Part shown: in pieces, positions 1-9,059 of the stretch
Layout: each line of letters opens with the position of its first letter
Numbering within the stretch: position 1 is the first letter of the stretch
NCBI GenBank assembly: GCA_023415825.1
Contig: JAEZJF010000017.1
Location: 62,001 to 126,000 of the forward strand
Reading direction: 5' to 3'
DNA from: Bacillota bacterium
Lineage (GTDB): Bacteria > Bacillota > Clostridia > DSM-8532
Length of the DNA: 64,000 nucleotides
Notes under the pieces: model-generated
The model's input: the letters and a program-made list of their open reading frames with translations, nothing else
The model's database searches: none
Told to the model about the DNA's origin: nothing
Translations under genes and position numbers: made by a program

Positions 1-78
1 TCAAACAAAAGCTGGATACCTATTTTGGTCGTGACTGCAACTGAAATATCACAGATTAAAAATGACCTGCCCTTCTAC

Positions 79-142
79 AGTGGAGCGAAGTAGAACGAAG
101 AACCTTTAGAAAGAATCTTCGCTTTCACTTAGAATAACATGA
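79..142. repeat. Degenerate GAGCGAAG...CTTCGCT palindromic repeat
   Basis: AGCGAAG (about 82-88) is mirrored by CTTCGCT (about 118-124), with GAAGAA and TCTTC blocks between and TTAGAATAACA after. This resembles a decayed copy of the widespread intergenic palindrome of the form TCTGAGCGAAG...CTTCGCTCAGAATGACA. The first 90 bases hold short open frames that could be the 3' end of an upstream gene, but nothing recognisable. Resemblance is by eye. Confidence 0.4.
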
Positions 143-176
143 TGAATAATGCTTATATCAATAACAGGAGATTACT

Positions 177-1319
177 ATGAAAGAATTTACTACAGCAAGT
201 GACATTTGTGCACACCTGGGTGATGAATACGATAGCTTTCACGGTGCTATAGTCCCGCCTCTTTTCCAAAACACCCTGTTTACTTCAAAAGAGCATGACC
301 ACGGCTATTCTTATACTCGTGTAAGCAATCCGACCACAAATATACTCGAAAAAAAACTAGCCGCCCTTGAAAAGGCAGAAGCAGCCCTGGTTTTTTCCTC
401 CGGCATGGGGGCAATCTCTTCCGTGCTATCTTCCCTGCTTCGGTCTGGTGATCATCTCATTGCATTAAACAGCATATATCCCACTGCGGCAAGCTTTATA
501 AACACCACTCTCACGAATTTCGGCATAAAATGCTCCTTTGTCAGACACGCTTCCATAGACGAGCTTGAAAACGCAGTCCGTCCGGAAACTAAAGTGCTCC
601 ACCTCGAATCGCCTTCCTCGCTTATTTTTCAAGTGCAAAATCTGAAGGAAATTGCTGAATTCTGCAAGGCAAGGGGAATCATAACCGTTATTGATAACAC
701 TTGGGCAACGCCGCTTTATCAAAACCCCTTGGAGTTTGGCATTGATATTGTAATACATTCTGCAACAAAATATATCGGAGGTCACAGCGATGTTATGGCT
801 GGTGTTGTTATGGGAAGTAAATCACAGATAGATTCTCTCAGGGGTAAGGAGCGTTCGCTGCTTGGTACATGCGTAGATCCTTTTGCCGCATGGCTGCTCA
901 CACGGAGCTTGCGGACACTAGAGGTGCGTATGGAACGGCACAGCTCAAATGCCATGCAGGTTGCAGAGTATCTGGACAAGCACCCGAAGGTCAAAAAAGT
1001 TTATTACCCAGGCCTGCCAAGTCATGAAAACTATGCCTTGTCAAAACTGCAAATGAGAGGATTTTCTGGTCTCATGAGCTTCGTGCTGGATATAACGGAT
1101 GAGAATGCCATGAAGTTTACAAAAAATCTTGATGTCTTTGAAGTCGGCCCAAGCTGGGGTGGTTTTGAAAGCCTTGTTTATCCTATCGGTTCTTCCGAAT
1201 CAGGTAGACCTGCAAGAGAATTCCAAGGCGTACCCGATGGCCTGATAAGAATATCAATAGGCTTAGAGAACATTGACAGTATATTGTCCGACTTTGAAAA
1301 CGCACTCAGAAAAGTATGA
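177..1319 (+). CDS. Cys/Met-metabolism PLP enzyme (cystathionine gamma-lyase/beta-lyase family)
   Basis: 380 residues, the normal length for the trans-sulfuration enzyme family. These cytosolic PLP enzymes make or cleave cystathionine or release thiols from S-substituted amino acids. The PLP lysine is K198 in SATKYIGGHSD. The phosphate-binding SSGMGAI segment is near residue 75, the TRVSNPT tetramer-contact motif near residue 48, and the aspartate contacting the PLP ring nitrogen is in VIDNTW (D173). The start follows AACAGGAG. It is a single gene ending at a hairpin terminator facing the convergent kinase gene. The sequence cannot separate cystathionine gamma-synthase, beta-lyase, gamma-lyase or methionine gamma-lyase, so no gene symbol is given. 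Confidence 0.9.
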   Translation: MKEFTTASDICAHLGDEYDSFHGAIVPPLFQNTLFTSKEHDHGYSYTRVSNPTTNILEKKLAALEKAEAALVFSSGMGAISSVLSSLLRSGDHLIALNSIYPTAASFINTTLTNFGIKCSFVRHASIDELENAVRPETKVLHLESPSSLIFQVQNLKEIAEFCKARGIITVIDNTWATPLYQNPLEFGIDIVIHSATKYIGGHSDVMAGVVMGSKSQIDSLRGKERSLLGTCVDPFAAWLLTRSLRTLEVRMERHSSNAMQVAEYLDKHPKVKKVYYPGLPSHENYALSKLQMRGFSGLMSFVLDITDENAMKFTKNLDVFEVGPSWGGFESLVYPIGSSESGRPAREFQGVPDGLIRISIGLENIDSILSDFENALRKV

Positions 1320-1335
1320 TCGATTTACGCAACAT

Positions 1336-1383
1336 AAAAAGGGACTTTGTCAATATGCAGTGATATTGACAAAGTCCCTTTGG
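1336..1383. terminator. Bidirectional hairpin terminator between convergent genes
   Basis: A perfect 19-bp stem (1338-1356 with 1363-1381; arms AAAGGGACTTTGTCAATAT and its complement) has a 6-nt loop. On the minus strand it is followed by TTTTATGT, so it suits termination of the leftward kinase operon. It can also serve the rightward PLP enzyme gene. Confidence 0.85.
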
Positions 1384-1455
1384 CTAATATTCTTTATAAC
1401 CTTTGCTATATTGCTGTAGTCTGAATCACCGTTGAGAAGAAAGAATGTTCAACAG

Positions 1456-3519
1456 CTATTCGTGCGACAATAATGTCACAGGGAAACGCAAAGTAACCTT
1501 AAAAAGATCACCGTCTACCTTTATATCTAAGCCGCCTCCCATGGCTTGAACATAGCCCTGAGCGATAGCAAGCCCCAGCCCCGAGCCCTCGGTGCTCCGG
1601 GCTTCATCACCCCTTACAAAACGTTCAAGAATGTCCGCCTCTTTAAAATTCATCTCATAATTGGCGATATTCTTTAGGGTTACATATGCCTGTTGTTCAT
1701 CAGCACAAACATCCACATAGACTCTTGAGTTCTCCAGAGCATATTTAAATACATTGGTCAAGAGATTCTGAAATACATGGTAGAGCTTTTTACCATCACC
1801 CATGATCATAACAGGCTCCTCGGGGTATTGTGTCCGAAACGTCAAGCTGGTTGCTGAAATCTCATCTTCCATGTCTGCAAGGGTTTGTTGGATAAGCTTA
1901 GGCAGATCTAATTTTTCCATTTGCACATCCATTATGCCGCTTGTAACCTTCGAAAGATCAAAAATATCCTGAATAAGACTCTTTAACCTGTCAGCCTTCT
2001 GCGAGATGATGGCAACATAATCCTTGGCATTCTGGGGTAATTCCTCTTCTCCAGTAAGGAGATCCACATAGCTGATAATGGAGGTCAGGGGTGTTTTAAG
2101 GTCATGGGAAACATTAGTAATAAGTTCAATCTTCAATCGCTCACTTTTCAGCTTTTCCTCAGTGGCCTTTATGACGCCGTGCTGGATGAGATTCAGGTTT
2201 TGCGCTGCTTCATAAAAGTCCGAATCTCCTGAGATGCTTAAGGATGAAGAAAAGTCGCCTTTGGTCATTCTCTCGGTCTGATCGATAATCTGGCTGAATT
2301 CCTCAAGAGTTCTGTTATAACGCCTCATATAACGGTAGATAAAATACAGGCCCACACCTATAAAAAGCACAATAGCCATCAGTGCAGGAAGATCGCTGCC
2401 CCACGTTTGAATTCCCCAAATAAGGGCTACGACCGCAAGTACAACCAAGATCACCTCTGCCAGCAGAAGGGCACAAACTCTCATCATCAAAGCTTTTTTA
2501 AAGGGTCTGCCCCTTTCAAAAGCGCGGTATTGTTTGATAACCCATGTGATAATATTGTGAGTAAAGAATCTTTTTTTGTTATAAATCATGTCTACCAGAA
2601 TGAAATAGAACCACCAACAGCTCATGAAAGCTATAATAAGGCCTATATGTGATACAGCGGCAATCGCACTCCTGAGATAAGAGACAGAAAGCACCTGCCC
2701 TACAATCCCCAGTGCAAAAATTGTTACAACCACCTTGGCCTCAACCCAAAACCATCCCATAAACCTTGCTATTCTGCTGTCAAACTCTCTTTTGGCTTTT
2801 CGCAGGATAAAGGCCAGAATGAAAAGACCGAGATCAAGCAGGCAGAGAATGCCAACACCTGTAAATACCCATTTCATTATCTGGTATTCGCAGTACAGAA
2901 CATAGAGAATACTCTGGGCATAAGGGTTCTCTTCAATATTCTCCTTGACGGCCAATAGCGCCCGGGTTTGCGTAAATTTAGGGTCGGTCTGTTCTTTCCT
3001 GAGATATTCCTGGGGAATTACGTCCCGATAGCCACTGTCATAGCGATAGACATCAAAGGCCACACCGCCGTTTTTACCCTGCAGCATCCTTCCGTCAAAG
3101 TACAGATAATAGTCATAGCCCTCAGGAAGAATAAATTGGCCGTCTTCATTGAATGTCGGCCCTTCGGAAAAGTTGGTAGATGTTTTCCCGGTCTTTTTAT
3201 TGTTAGCCCAGTACAGCACATTCAAGCCTTCTTCAGAGAGGACTTGAATTCTCCCCTCAAGACCATTATTAAAACGAAAATCATCGAATCCACCGCTAAC
3301 ATAATAAATCATATCATCCAGACGCTCGGCCATATTACTGCGAAAGGGTTTCGAATCTTTAAAATCACCAGCCACAGCGATCTTAATATCCTGCCAATAG
3401 TCCATGATATCTTGCGAATAAAAAACACCGGCAATGACCAGAGCTGCAAAAAGATTCAAGCCCAGAAAGAAACAGAGCCAGGCCATAAAAGGTTTAGATT
3501 TTTTCGATTTTGTATCCAA
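1456..3519 (-). CDS. Membrane sensor histidine kinase (HisKA/HATPase), partner of the 3494-4195 regulator
   Basis: 687 residues. There is an N-terminal membrane segment (about 11-34), an extracytoplasmic stretch of about 180 residues, then several further membrane helices (about 215-240, 258-280, 288-312, 347-370, 378-395) and a HAMP-like linker. The phospho-acceptor is H472 in NVSHDLKTPLTSI. The ATPase domain shows the N box (FQNLLTNVFKYA) and G box (EGSGLGLAIAQGY). It overlaps the response regulator upstream by 26 bp, so the two are translationally coupled. The multi-helix sensor part resembles the VanS/intramembrane kinases of Firmicutes, which usually respond to envelope stress. The stimulus here is unknown. 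Confidence 0.9.
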   Translation of the reverse strand: MDTKSKKSKPFMAWLCFFLGLNLFAALVIAGVFYSQDIMDYWQDIKIAVAGDFKDSKPFRSNMAERLDDMIYYVSGGFDDFRFNNGLEGRIQVLSEEGLNVLYWANNKKTGKTSTNFSEGPTFNEDGQFILPEGYDYYLYFDGRMLQGKNGGVAFDVYRYDSGYRDVIPQEYLRKEQTDPKFTQTRALLAVKENIEENPYAQSILYVLYCEYQIMKWVFTGVGILCLLDLGLFILAFILRKAKREFDSRIARFMGWFWVEAKVVVTIFALGIVGQVLSVSYLRSAIAAVSHIGLIIAFMSCWWFYFILVDMIYNKKRFFTHNIITWVIKQYRAFERGRPFKKALMMRVCALLLAEVILVVLAVVALIWGIQTWGSDLPALMAIVLFIGVGLYFIYRYMRRYNRTLEEFSQIIDQTERMTKGDFSSSLSISGDSDFYEAAQNLNLIQHGVIKATEEKLKSERLKIELITNVSHDLKTPLTSIISYVDLLTGEEELPQNAKDYVAIISQKADRLKSLIQDIFDLSKVTSGIMDVQMEKLDLPKLIQQTLADMEDEISATSLTFRTQYPEEPVMIMGDGKKLYHVFQNLLTNVFKYALENSRVYVDVCADEQQAYVTLKNIANYEMNFKEADILERFVRGDEARSTEGSGLGLAIAQGYVQAMGGGLDIKVDGDLFKVTLRFPVTLLSHE

Positions 3520-4195
3520 TTCCCCACACCACCTTCAAATATTGAGGCTCTTTGGGATTAATCTCAATTTTTTCACGGATACGACGGATATGTACCATGA
3601 CAGTATTCTCGGCGCTATAGGCCGGTGTCTCCCAAACGCGCTCATAAATTTCCTCAGCAGGAAAGGTACGACCAGGATTTCTTATGAGCAGTTCAACAAT
3701 TTTCGTTTCGGTTGCCGTCAGCTTAACCGGTTCCCCGTAAAGCGTAAGCACCCGGGTTTCACCATCATAGCACAGATCGCCAGTCTTAAAGAGGGCTAAT
3801 TTTTCGGTATGATTCACATCTCCCAGTGTCATATAGCGCCGGAGCTGGGCCTTGACCCGTGCCAAGAGCTCCATGGGATTAAAGGGCTTGGTGACATAGT
3901 CGTCCGCCCCCATGGAAAGACCCAGTATTTTGTCGCTGTCCTCGGATTTTGCTGAAAGAAGAATAATGGGAATATTCTTTTCCTGTCTGATTCTCATGGT
4001 GGCTGAAAGTCCGTCCAGCCTTGGCATCATAATATCCATAATGATGAGCTGAACACTTTGTCTGGTAAGAAAGTCCAACGCCATTAATCCATCATAAGCT
4101 TTCAGAACCCGATAGCCTTCCCTTTCCAGTTGGATGGCAATGGCGCCTACTATTTCTTTGTCATCGTCAACCACTACAATACAAGGTGTTTCCAA
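3494..4195 (-). CDS. OmpR/PhoB-family response regulator
   Basis: 233 residues. An N-terminal receiver domain has the acidic pocket VVVDDD, phospho-acceptor D54 in IIMDIMMPRLDG and the conserved K103 in TKPFNP. A C-terminal winged helix (about 135-230) ends in the PQYLKVVWGIGYKIE signature of OmpR-type DNA-binding domains. It is the first gene of a two-gene operon with the kinase at 1456-3519. The target genes cannot be named. The upstream gap contains the 14-bp palindrome at 4298-4311, a possible binding or structural element. Confidence 0.93.
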   Translation of the reverse strand: METPCIVVVDDDKEIVGAIAIQLEREGYRVLKAYDGLMALDFLTRQSVQLIIMDIMMPRLDGLSATMRIRQEKNIPIILLSAKSEDSDKILGLSMGADDYVTKPFNPMELLARVKAQLRRYMTLGDVNHTEKLALFKTGDLCYDGETRVLTLYGEPVKLTATETKIVELLIRNPGRTFPAEEIYERVWETPAYSAENTVMVHIRRIREKIEINPKEPQYLKVVWGIGYKIEKI

Positions 4196-4297
4196 AAATC
4201 CACCTCTCTTCTGTACACCGTCAAATTCATTACATCAATGAGATTATCCTTCACCCAAGTATAGGATAGAGGAATCTCTTTTCAAACTAGCTGATGT

Positions 4298-4311
4298 TTT
4301 TCTTAAGAAAA
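4298..4311. other. 14-bp perfect palindrome between thioesterase and regulator genes
   Basis: TTTTCTTAAGAAAA lies between the leftward thioesterase end (4333) and the leftward regulator start (4195). It may be an operator or a short structural element. Function is inferred from position only. Confidence 0.35.
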
Positions 4312-4332
4312 TCTTACATTTATGATAGTCAT

Positions 4333-4815
4333 TCAGCATCTCGGGCAAGCTTTTTCATTCCTTCTCAAAAGGCGAGCGTCACGACGCTTGATGGCCTCCT
4401 GATATTCCCTTTTCTCCTCCTCGGTTTCGAGAATCAAGCCGGGAACCGGATGTGGCTTTCCGTCTTTATCCAAGGCGACAAAAGTGAGATAAGCTCTGTT
4501 AGTGAATTTTAATTCTCCGGACAGATAGTTTTCCGAACAAACCTCTACCATAACCTCCATAGAGGTTCTGCCCACCCAGGTAAGCCTGGCTCTTAGAATG
4601 ACCATCTCTCCCATATGAACAGGCTGGTTAAATTCCACGCTGTCAATAACGGCCGTGGCCACAATGGATTGGGCGTGGCGGGAGGCTGCCATAGCCCCTG
4701 CAATATCCACCAAGTGAAGGAGCCGTCCTCCTAAAAGGTTTCCCAGAAGATTTGTATCGTTAGGGAGCACCAGCTCCCGCATTTCAACCATGGAATCTGA
4801 AATTTTCTTTTCCAT
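4333..4815 (-). CDS. Acyl-CoA thioesterase, hotdog fold (YciA/YkhA type)
   Basis: 160 residues from the ATG at 4815. A TTG three bases upstream is possible, but AAGGTGA is better spaced (8 nt) for the ATG. The family hydrolyses acyl-CoA to free acid and CoA in the cytosol. Visible are the LPNDTNLLGNLLGG segment, with the catalytic aspartate/asparagine region of single-hotdog thioesterases, the DIAGAMAASRHA helix and the VEFNQPVHMGE strand. The C-terminal 35 residues are charged (EEEKREYQEAIKRRDAR) and end in CPRC. No metabolic context nearby indicates the preferred acyl chain. Confidence 0.85.
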   Translation of the reverse strand: MEKKISDSMVEMRELVLPNDTNLLGNLLGGRLLHLVDIAGAMAASRHAQSIVATAVIDSVEFNQPVHMGEMVILRARLTWVGRTSMEVMVEVCSENYLSGELKFTNRAYLTFVALDKDGKPHPVPGLILETEEEKREYQEAIKRRDARLLRRNEKACPRC

Positions 4816-4855
4816 CAATTATCACCTTAATACTTCATTTTATATTTATACGAGC

Positions 4856-6079
4856 CTATATTCCAAACCAAACCTCCACAACGCCATAATCATCCACGCT
4901 GTACGAAGCACCCGATCCCAGAATCGTGGCCACTTTCCTAATGAGCTCCGGAACATTATAGCTTTCATCTGAATAATTGGCAATCTTGACCGTGACAGTG
5001 CTTTTCCCTTTTTGTGCGCCATCCAATAGAAAACGCGTGAATTCTTCGGCTGATGAAACCACAAGCCCATTATGGACAAAATAATTGTAATCTGTACTGT
5101 AGCAGCTTGGGTAGTTTTCAACCTCCCAGCTATGATCAGTACCAATCTCATCATCAGTCAGATTGAAATAGTTATACAGGAGGATCTGTTCGCCATCTTC
5201 CGTAATGGGGTCATCCCATGTTGCATCCACATGATAGTAAGCTCCATCTAATTTTACCAGATTCCATGCATGGGACTGTGCCTTGGAACTGCCGGCAATG
5301 ACAAGGGATTCTACACCTGCCTTATCCATTAAAAGCTTCATAGCCTTTGCATAGCCCTCACACACAGCAATTTCTTTAACTAAAACCCCATATACGCTAT
5401 GGGATTCAGGCGGTATATTCTCGGCTTCATAGTTCTCTACATCATACCTGCAATGATTGACGATATAATCGTGGATGGCAAGCTCCTTTTCAAAATCGGT
5501 CATGCCCGGCTTAATGATTTCCGAGATGATCTCTTCGGCTTTCCGGTTAAGCTCCTCGCCTGCCTTTTGGATAAACTCCTTCGGCTTACTGTATTTAAAG
5601 CTGAGTAGTCCGTCAGACCGATAGGTGCAGCTTGTGTAAAAAAGGATATTGGGGTCACCGACCACTATTTTTTCTATCATAGCCGATACCTGGCTAAACT
5701 CAATTCCCGGAGGTATCATGATCATGTTCTGACCGGCGAGAAGTGCGGTGTGTATGCGATCATAGGCTGATTTCTCTATCCGTTCTTCACCTTTGAGATC
5801 ATTGGTTTCACTAAGGTTCCGTACTGCTCCCTGCTCATTTGTCCATTGACTTGAGACATTATTGATCCGATCATCAATGCGACTTATTAGCGCAAGCAGT
5901 TTACCTCTGTAAAAATACCCGCACGCAAGTACAAGTAAAAGGATGATGAGTTTTAATAACTTGCCCCTACCATGGACAACATGAACCGGACAGCCGCATT
6001 GACCACAGCGCTGCCATCCTATGGGGATATAAGAGCCACATTTTTTGCACTTTTTCCAATCCTGTTCACTAAAGCTCAT
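4856..6079 (-). CDS. Membrane-anchored transglutaminase-like protein with N-terminal zinc ribbon
   Basis: 407 residues from the ATG at 6079, chosen because AGGAAAA sits 7 nt before it; an upstream in-frame start at 6103 lacks a site. A small zinc ribbon (CKKC...CGQCGCPV) comes first, then one membrane helix (about 43-65), a linker, and a transglutaminase/peptidase-like core with the catalytic triad in CEGYAKAMK, HAWNLVKLDG and YHVDATWDDP. Such proteins face outward with the core beyond the membrane and probably act on cell-wall or surface proteins. The substrate is unknown. Confidence 0.85.
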   Translation of the reverse strand: MSFSEQDWKKCKKCGSYIPIGWQRCGQCGCPVHVVHGRGKLLKLIILLLVLACGYFYRGKLLALISRIDDRINNVSSQWTNEQGAVRNLSETNDLKGEERIEKSAYDRIHTALLAGQNMIMIPPGIEFSQVSAMIEKIVVGDPNILFYTSCTYRSDGLLSFKYSKPKEFIQKAGEELNRKAEEIISEIIKPGMTDFEKELAIHDYIVNHCRYDVENYEAENIPPESHSVYGVLVKEIAVCEGYAKAMKLLMDKAGVESLVIAGSSKAQSHAWNLVKLDGAYYHVDATWDDPITEDGEQILLYNYFNLTDDEIGTDHSWEVENYPSCYSTDYNYFVHNGLVVSSAEEFTRFLLDGAQKGKSTVTVKIANYSDESYNVPELIRKVATILGSGASYSVDDYGVVEVWFGI

Positions 6080-6239
6080 GGTATTTTCCTGTTCTAAGAG
6101 CATTCCAGCCTGTTTTCTTCTATTTTATCCTATAATACAGAAAAAGGGTAGTGATATAAGCCAGTCTAAAGGGTTATAATGTGACTATCAAAATATGTTA
6201 CAATATGTCGATAGCACACTTGTATTGGAGGATGTTCAC

Positions 6240-6935
6240 TTGAATCAAAAGATAAAAGCCTTAAGGGCGGCATTTCCTCAAACAATCCCTGTGATGACAG
6301 GATATCTTTTTCTGGGAATTGCCTTCGGCATTCTATTGGACAGCAAAGGCTATCACTTTGGATGGTCCGTTTTAATGAGCATTTTTGTTTATGCAGGATC
6401 CATGCAGTTTGTGGCCGTTAATTTATTGACCGTGGCATTCAACCCGTTAAATGCCTTCTTAATAACACTTATGGTTAATGCACGACATTTATTCTACGGG
6501 TTGTCCATGCTAGGCAAATTCAAGGGGACGGGCAATAAAAAACCCTACCTTATTTTCGCCCTCACCGATGAAACCTACTCTATTCTATGCTCCGCTGAGC
6601 CTCCAAAGGATGTTGAAAGGGGATGGTTCATGTTTTTTACAGCCCTTCTCAACCAAATCTATTGGGTAACAGCCTCGGCCATCGGTGCTCTATTAGGTTC
6701 AATGTTCACGTTCAATACCAAAGGTATTGATTTTGTCATGACGGCCTTGTTTGTGGTCATCTTCATCAACCAATGGAAATCACAAAAGAATCATACCCCC
6801 GCAATAATCGGCCTGGGGGTATCCGCTCTTTGCCTGCTGGTTTTGGGCTCAAACAATTTCATTATTCCTGCCATGATCTTAATCACTATGGCCTTGATCC
6901 TGTTTAAAAAGCCCTTGGAAAAGGAGGCAGAATAA
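6240..6935 (+). CDS. azlC: AzlC-family branched-chain amino acid exporter, large subunit
   Basis: 231 residues if translation starts at the TTG at 6240, which has GGAGG 8 nt upstream; the ATG at 6195 has no visible site. A polytopic membrane protein with the family core GYLFLGIAFGILLDSKGY and the conserved MVNARHLFYGLSM, followed by LTDETYSI. With AzlD it forms an exporter for leucine, valine, isoleucine and analogues. Its stop overlaps the azlD start (TAATG), so the pair is translationally coupled. No Lrp-type azlB regulator is adjacent. Confidence 0.9.
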   Translation: MNQKIKALRAAFPQTIPVMTGYLFLGIAFGILLDSKGYHFGWSVLMSIFVYAGSMQFVAVNLLTVAFNPLNAFLITLMVNARHLFYGLSMLGKFKGTGNKKPYLIFALTDETYSILCSAEPPKDVERGWFMFFTALLNQIYWVTASAIGALLGSMFTFNTKGIDFVMTALFVVIFINQWKSQKNHTPAIIGLGVSALCLLVLGSNNFIIPAMILITMALILFKKPLEKEAE

Positions 6936-7270
6936 TGATTCTTTCATCCGAGCAATCTCTTGTCATTGTCGCCGTCATAGCATTGGGAACCCTTTTAACA
7001 AGGGCATTACCCTTTATTCTTTTCCCTGATAAAAAGGAAACACCTAAAACCATTCTTTTTCTGGGAAAAGTGCTGCCTTATTCAATAATGGGTTTACTTA
7101 TCATCTACTGCTTAAAAAATGTTTCTCTACTTAACAGCCCCCATGGCATACCGGAAGCGATTGCTATCCTGTGTGTGGTTCTTCTTCACCTGTGGAAAAA
7201 CAATACTCTTTTGAGTATAGGCGCGGGAACAATCGTATATATGGTGCTTGTTCAGCTTGTGTTCAAGTGA
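6935..7270 (+). CDS. azlD: AzlD-family branched-chain amino acid exporter, small subunit
   Basis: 111 residues, the usual AzlD length. There are four predicted membrane segments with the family pattern of TLLTRALPFILFP near the N-terminus and GKVLPYSIMGLLI in the middle. It partners AzlC, whose stop codon it overlaps, and GGAGG lies just before its start inside azlC. The operon appears to end with this gene; 160 bp without a clear gene follow. Confidence 0.9.
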   Translation: MILSSEQSLVIVAVIALGTLLTRALPFILFPDKKETPKTILFLGKVLPYSIMGLLIIYCLKNVSLLNSPHGIPEAIAILCVVLLHLWKNNTLLSIGAGTIVYMVLVQLVFK

Positions 7271-7431
7271 CGTGGCGTATTAACTCAATCAGATCAAAGT
7301 TTGCAGTTTAAAGCTTTATTACCTGTATTTGGATACTCTTAAATTCACGTGAAATTCACACTATGTCCATATTTTTGTTGTATGATAGAATAGTCGAGTA
7401 CACCATATTAGAAAGGATACGGGAGCGAATA

Positions 7432-8319
7432 ATGAAAAATTTTCTAAAAAACAATCTGACTTATATTCTGTTTGTGGTCATCATCATTAATATTGCGGTT
7501 ATACTAATTATGTCCTTTGGCCCGAAGGATACCGTCGCCAAGATCAACGGCGAGAAAATAACCAAAGATGAGCTCTATCAGGCGATGGTTAAAAATTACG
7601 GTGCTGAGACGCTTGATTCCATGATTTCAGAAAGAATCGTTGAAATGGAAGCAGCTAAGCAAAAGATAACCATTACTGACCAGGAAATTCAAGAAGAGCT
7701 TAATCCGCTCATTGAATCTACAGGCGGGCAAGAAGCCTTTGAACAGCAGTTGGCACTAAGTGGTGTCAGTCTTGATGATTTGAAGAAAGATATTGTATCC
7801 TATCTTAAGACCGTTAAACTGCTGGAACCACAGGTTAAAATTACCGATGAAGAGATCAGTGCCTACTTTGAAAAAAATAAAGACAGCCTTGCTCAAGAGG
7901 AACAAGTAGAAGCCAGCCATATTTTAGTAGCAGATGAGGCAACAGCCAAAGATGTTAAGCAGCAATTGGAAAATGGCGGAGACTTTGCTGAATTAGCCGC
8001 AAAATATTCCACCGACACACAAAATAATCAAAAGGGTGGAGAATTAGGATCCTTTGCAAGAGGTGAAATGGTTGAAGCTTTTGATGCGGCTGTTTTCTCA
8101 ATGGAAGTAGGTCAAATCAGCGAACCTATTAAGACCGAATTTGGCTATCATATTGTCAAGGTAACAAATAAGCAGGAGGCCAAAGAGGCTAATCTTGAAG
8201 ACAATAAAGCCGAAATCGAAGAAGCAATAAAAAATGGAAAAATCAACGAAGTATATACAACCTGGTTAACTGAAAAGAAGGCCGAATATTCTATAACCAA
8301 CAACTTGGTGAAGAAATAA
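7432..8319 (+). CDS. Extracytoplasmic peptidyl-prolyl isomerase/foldase, PpiC (PrsA-SurA) type
   Basis: 295 residues from the ATG at 7432, which has GGGAG 6-7 nt upstream; an in-frame ATG at 7363 has none. One N-terminal membrane helix (about 8-27) has no lipobox cysteine, so this is an anchored foldase rather than a PrsA lipoprotein. A SurA-N-like helical region (about 40-140) precedes a parvulin domain with the signatures EASHILV, GGDFAELAAKYSTD, GGELGSF and FGYHIVKV. It assists folding of exported proteins. A strong terminator follows. Confidence 0.9.
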   Translation: MKNFLKNNLTYILFVVIIINIAVILIMSFGPKDTVAKINGEKITKDELYQAMVKNYGAETLDSMISERIVEMEAAKQKITITDQEIQEELNPLIESTGGQEAFEQQLALSGVSLDDLKKDIVSYLKTVKLLEPQVKITDEEISAYFEKNKDSLAQEEQVEASHILVADEATAKDVKQQLENGGDFAELAAKYSTDTQNNQKGGELGSFARGEMVEAFDAAVFSMEVGQISEPIKTEFGYHIVKVTNKQEAKEANLEDNKAEIEEAIKNGKINEVYTTWLTEKKAEYSITNNLVKK

Positions 8320-8373
8320 CCAATACTAAGGCATTTTGTAACTTTGCTTTCTTCAAAACCCTACCTATTTTTT

Positions 8374-8414
8374 AAAGAAGGCTTGAAACCGAACGTTTCA
8401 AGCCTTCTTTTCAA
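8374..8414 (+). terminator. Rho-independent terminator after the foldase gene
   Basis: A perfect 16-bp stem (8374-8389 with 8395-8410) has a 5-nt loop and runs into TTTTCAAT on the plus strand. It ends the foldase transcript. Confidence 0.85.
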
Positions 8415-8462
8415 TAATCAGGTTGAAGCCTTCGGTGTGCTCATTGGGAACTTTCTTTTTAG

Positions 8463-8510
8463 CATGTAAATATAATGCTATTGAATAAATAAAGCTTGGT
8501 TATTTACATG
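8463..8510 (+). promoter_or_regulatory. 10-bp inverted repeat enclosing the start of the next gene, with a TATAAT box
   Basis: CATGTAAATA (8463-8472) is perfectly complementary to TATTTACATG (8501-8510), whose ATG is the likely start codon at 8508. A TATAAT at 8471-8476 overlaps the left arm. The arrangement could be an operator over the promoter or an mRNA stem that buries the start. No good ribosome binding site is visible. Confidence 0.45.
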
Positions 8511-9059
8511 AGCATTAATAAGTCCGCACAAACCGTAAGCATTGGAGGTATCCTCACTGCTCTTGCCATTTTGTTTCAGTCAGCCCCGATATTTTTGCCA
8601 GGTATGGGATTAATCCTTAGTCCATTGGCTACTCTTCCTGTTGCATTGGCGACCATACGCTCAAGTTATTTGGGAATTATGGTCTTTCTTTCTTCGGCTT
8701 TAGTTCTTATATTGGTAAACCCACAGGAAGCAGCCATTTTTATAATGACTACAGGATTATTGGGGCTTTCTTTAGGTATAAGCCTTAATAAAAGAATAGT
8801 TCCTTCAATAGCCGTCTGCACCATCGTTTTATTTATTGGCATCTATTTACTTAAAAACGCAGCTGGTCTAGCTGTATTTGGAAGCTTAACTTCAGATGCT
8901 CCGTTTCTGATTGAAGCGGCCCTATTTGCTTTATTCGCCCTGGTTTACTCAGTGATTTGGGTATTTCTCGTAAGATTTTTTGCTCATATTTTAAGAAATG
9001 TGTGCAGGCTTAATGAGGTATCTGCATCAGAGTATGAAAAAGAGGACCAGCAATTATAG
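8508..9059 (+). CDS. Small polytopic membrane protein of unknown function
   Basis: 183 residues from the ATG at 8508 (TTG at 8496 also possible). About six hydrophobic segments cover almost the whole chain; the pattern (SIGGILTALAILFQSAPIFLP at the start) is reminiscent of small transporter-like S-component proteins, but I cannot assign a family. The soluble C-terminal tail (residues about 158-183) is encoded opposite the 3' end of the prophage endolysin gene, with a 76-bp tail-to-tail overlap. This places the prophage edge at or very near the end of this gene. Confidence 0.6.
   Translation: MSINKSAQTVSIGGILTALAILFQSAPIFLPGMGLILSPLATLPVALATIRSSYLGIMVFLSSALVLILVNPQEAAIFIMTTGLLGLSLGISLNKRIVPSIAVCTIVLFIGIYLLKNAAGLAVFGSLTSDAPFLIEAALFALFALVYSVIWVFLVRFFAHILRNVCRLNEVSASEYEKEDQQL

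Noticed and set aside
2968..3561. Open frame of 197 codons on the plus strand inside the sensor kinase gene
   Set aside because: It is antisense to a kinase with all motifs intact, has no ribosome site and no recognisable domain.
7355..7386. TTCACA...TATGAT as promoter of the foldase gene
   Set aside because: Spacing is 20 bp and the boxes are weak, so it is not listed.
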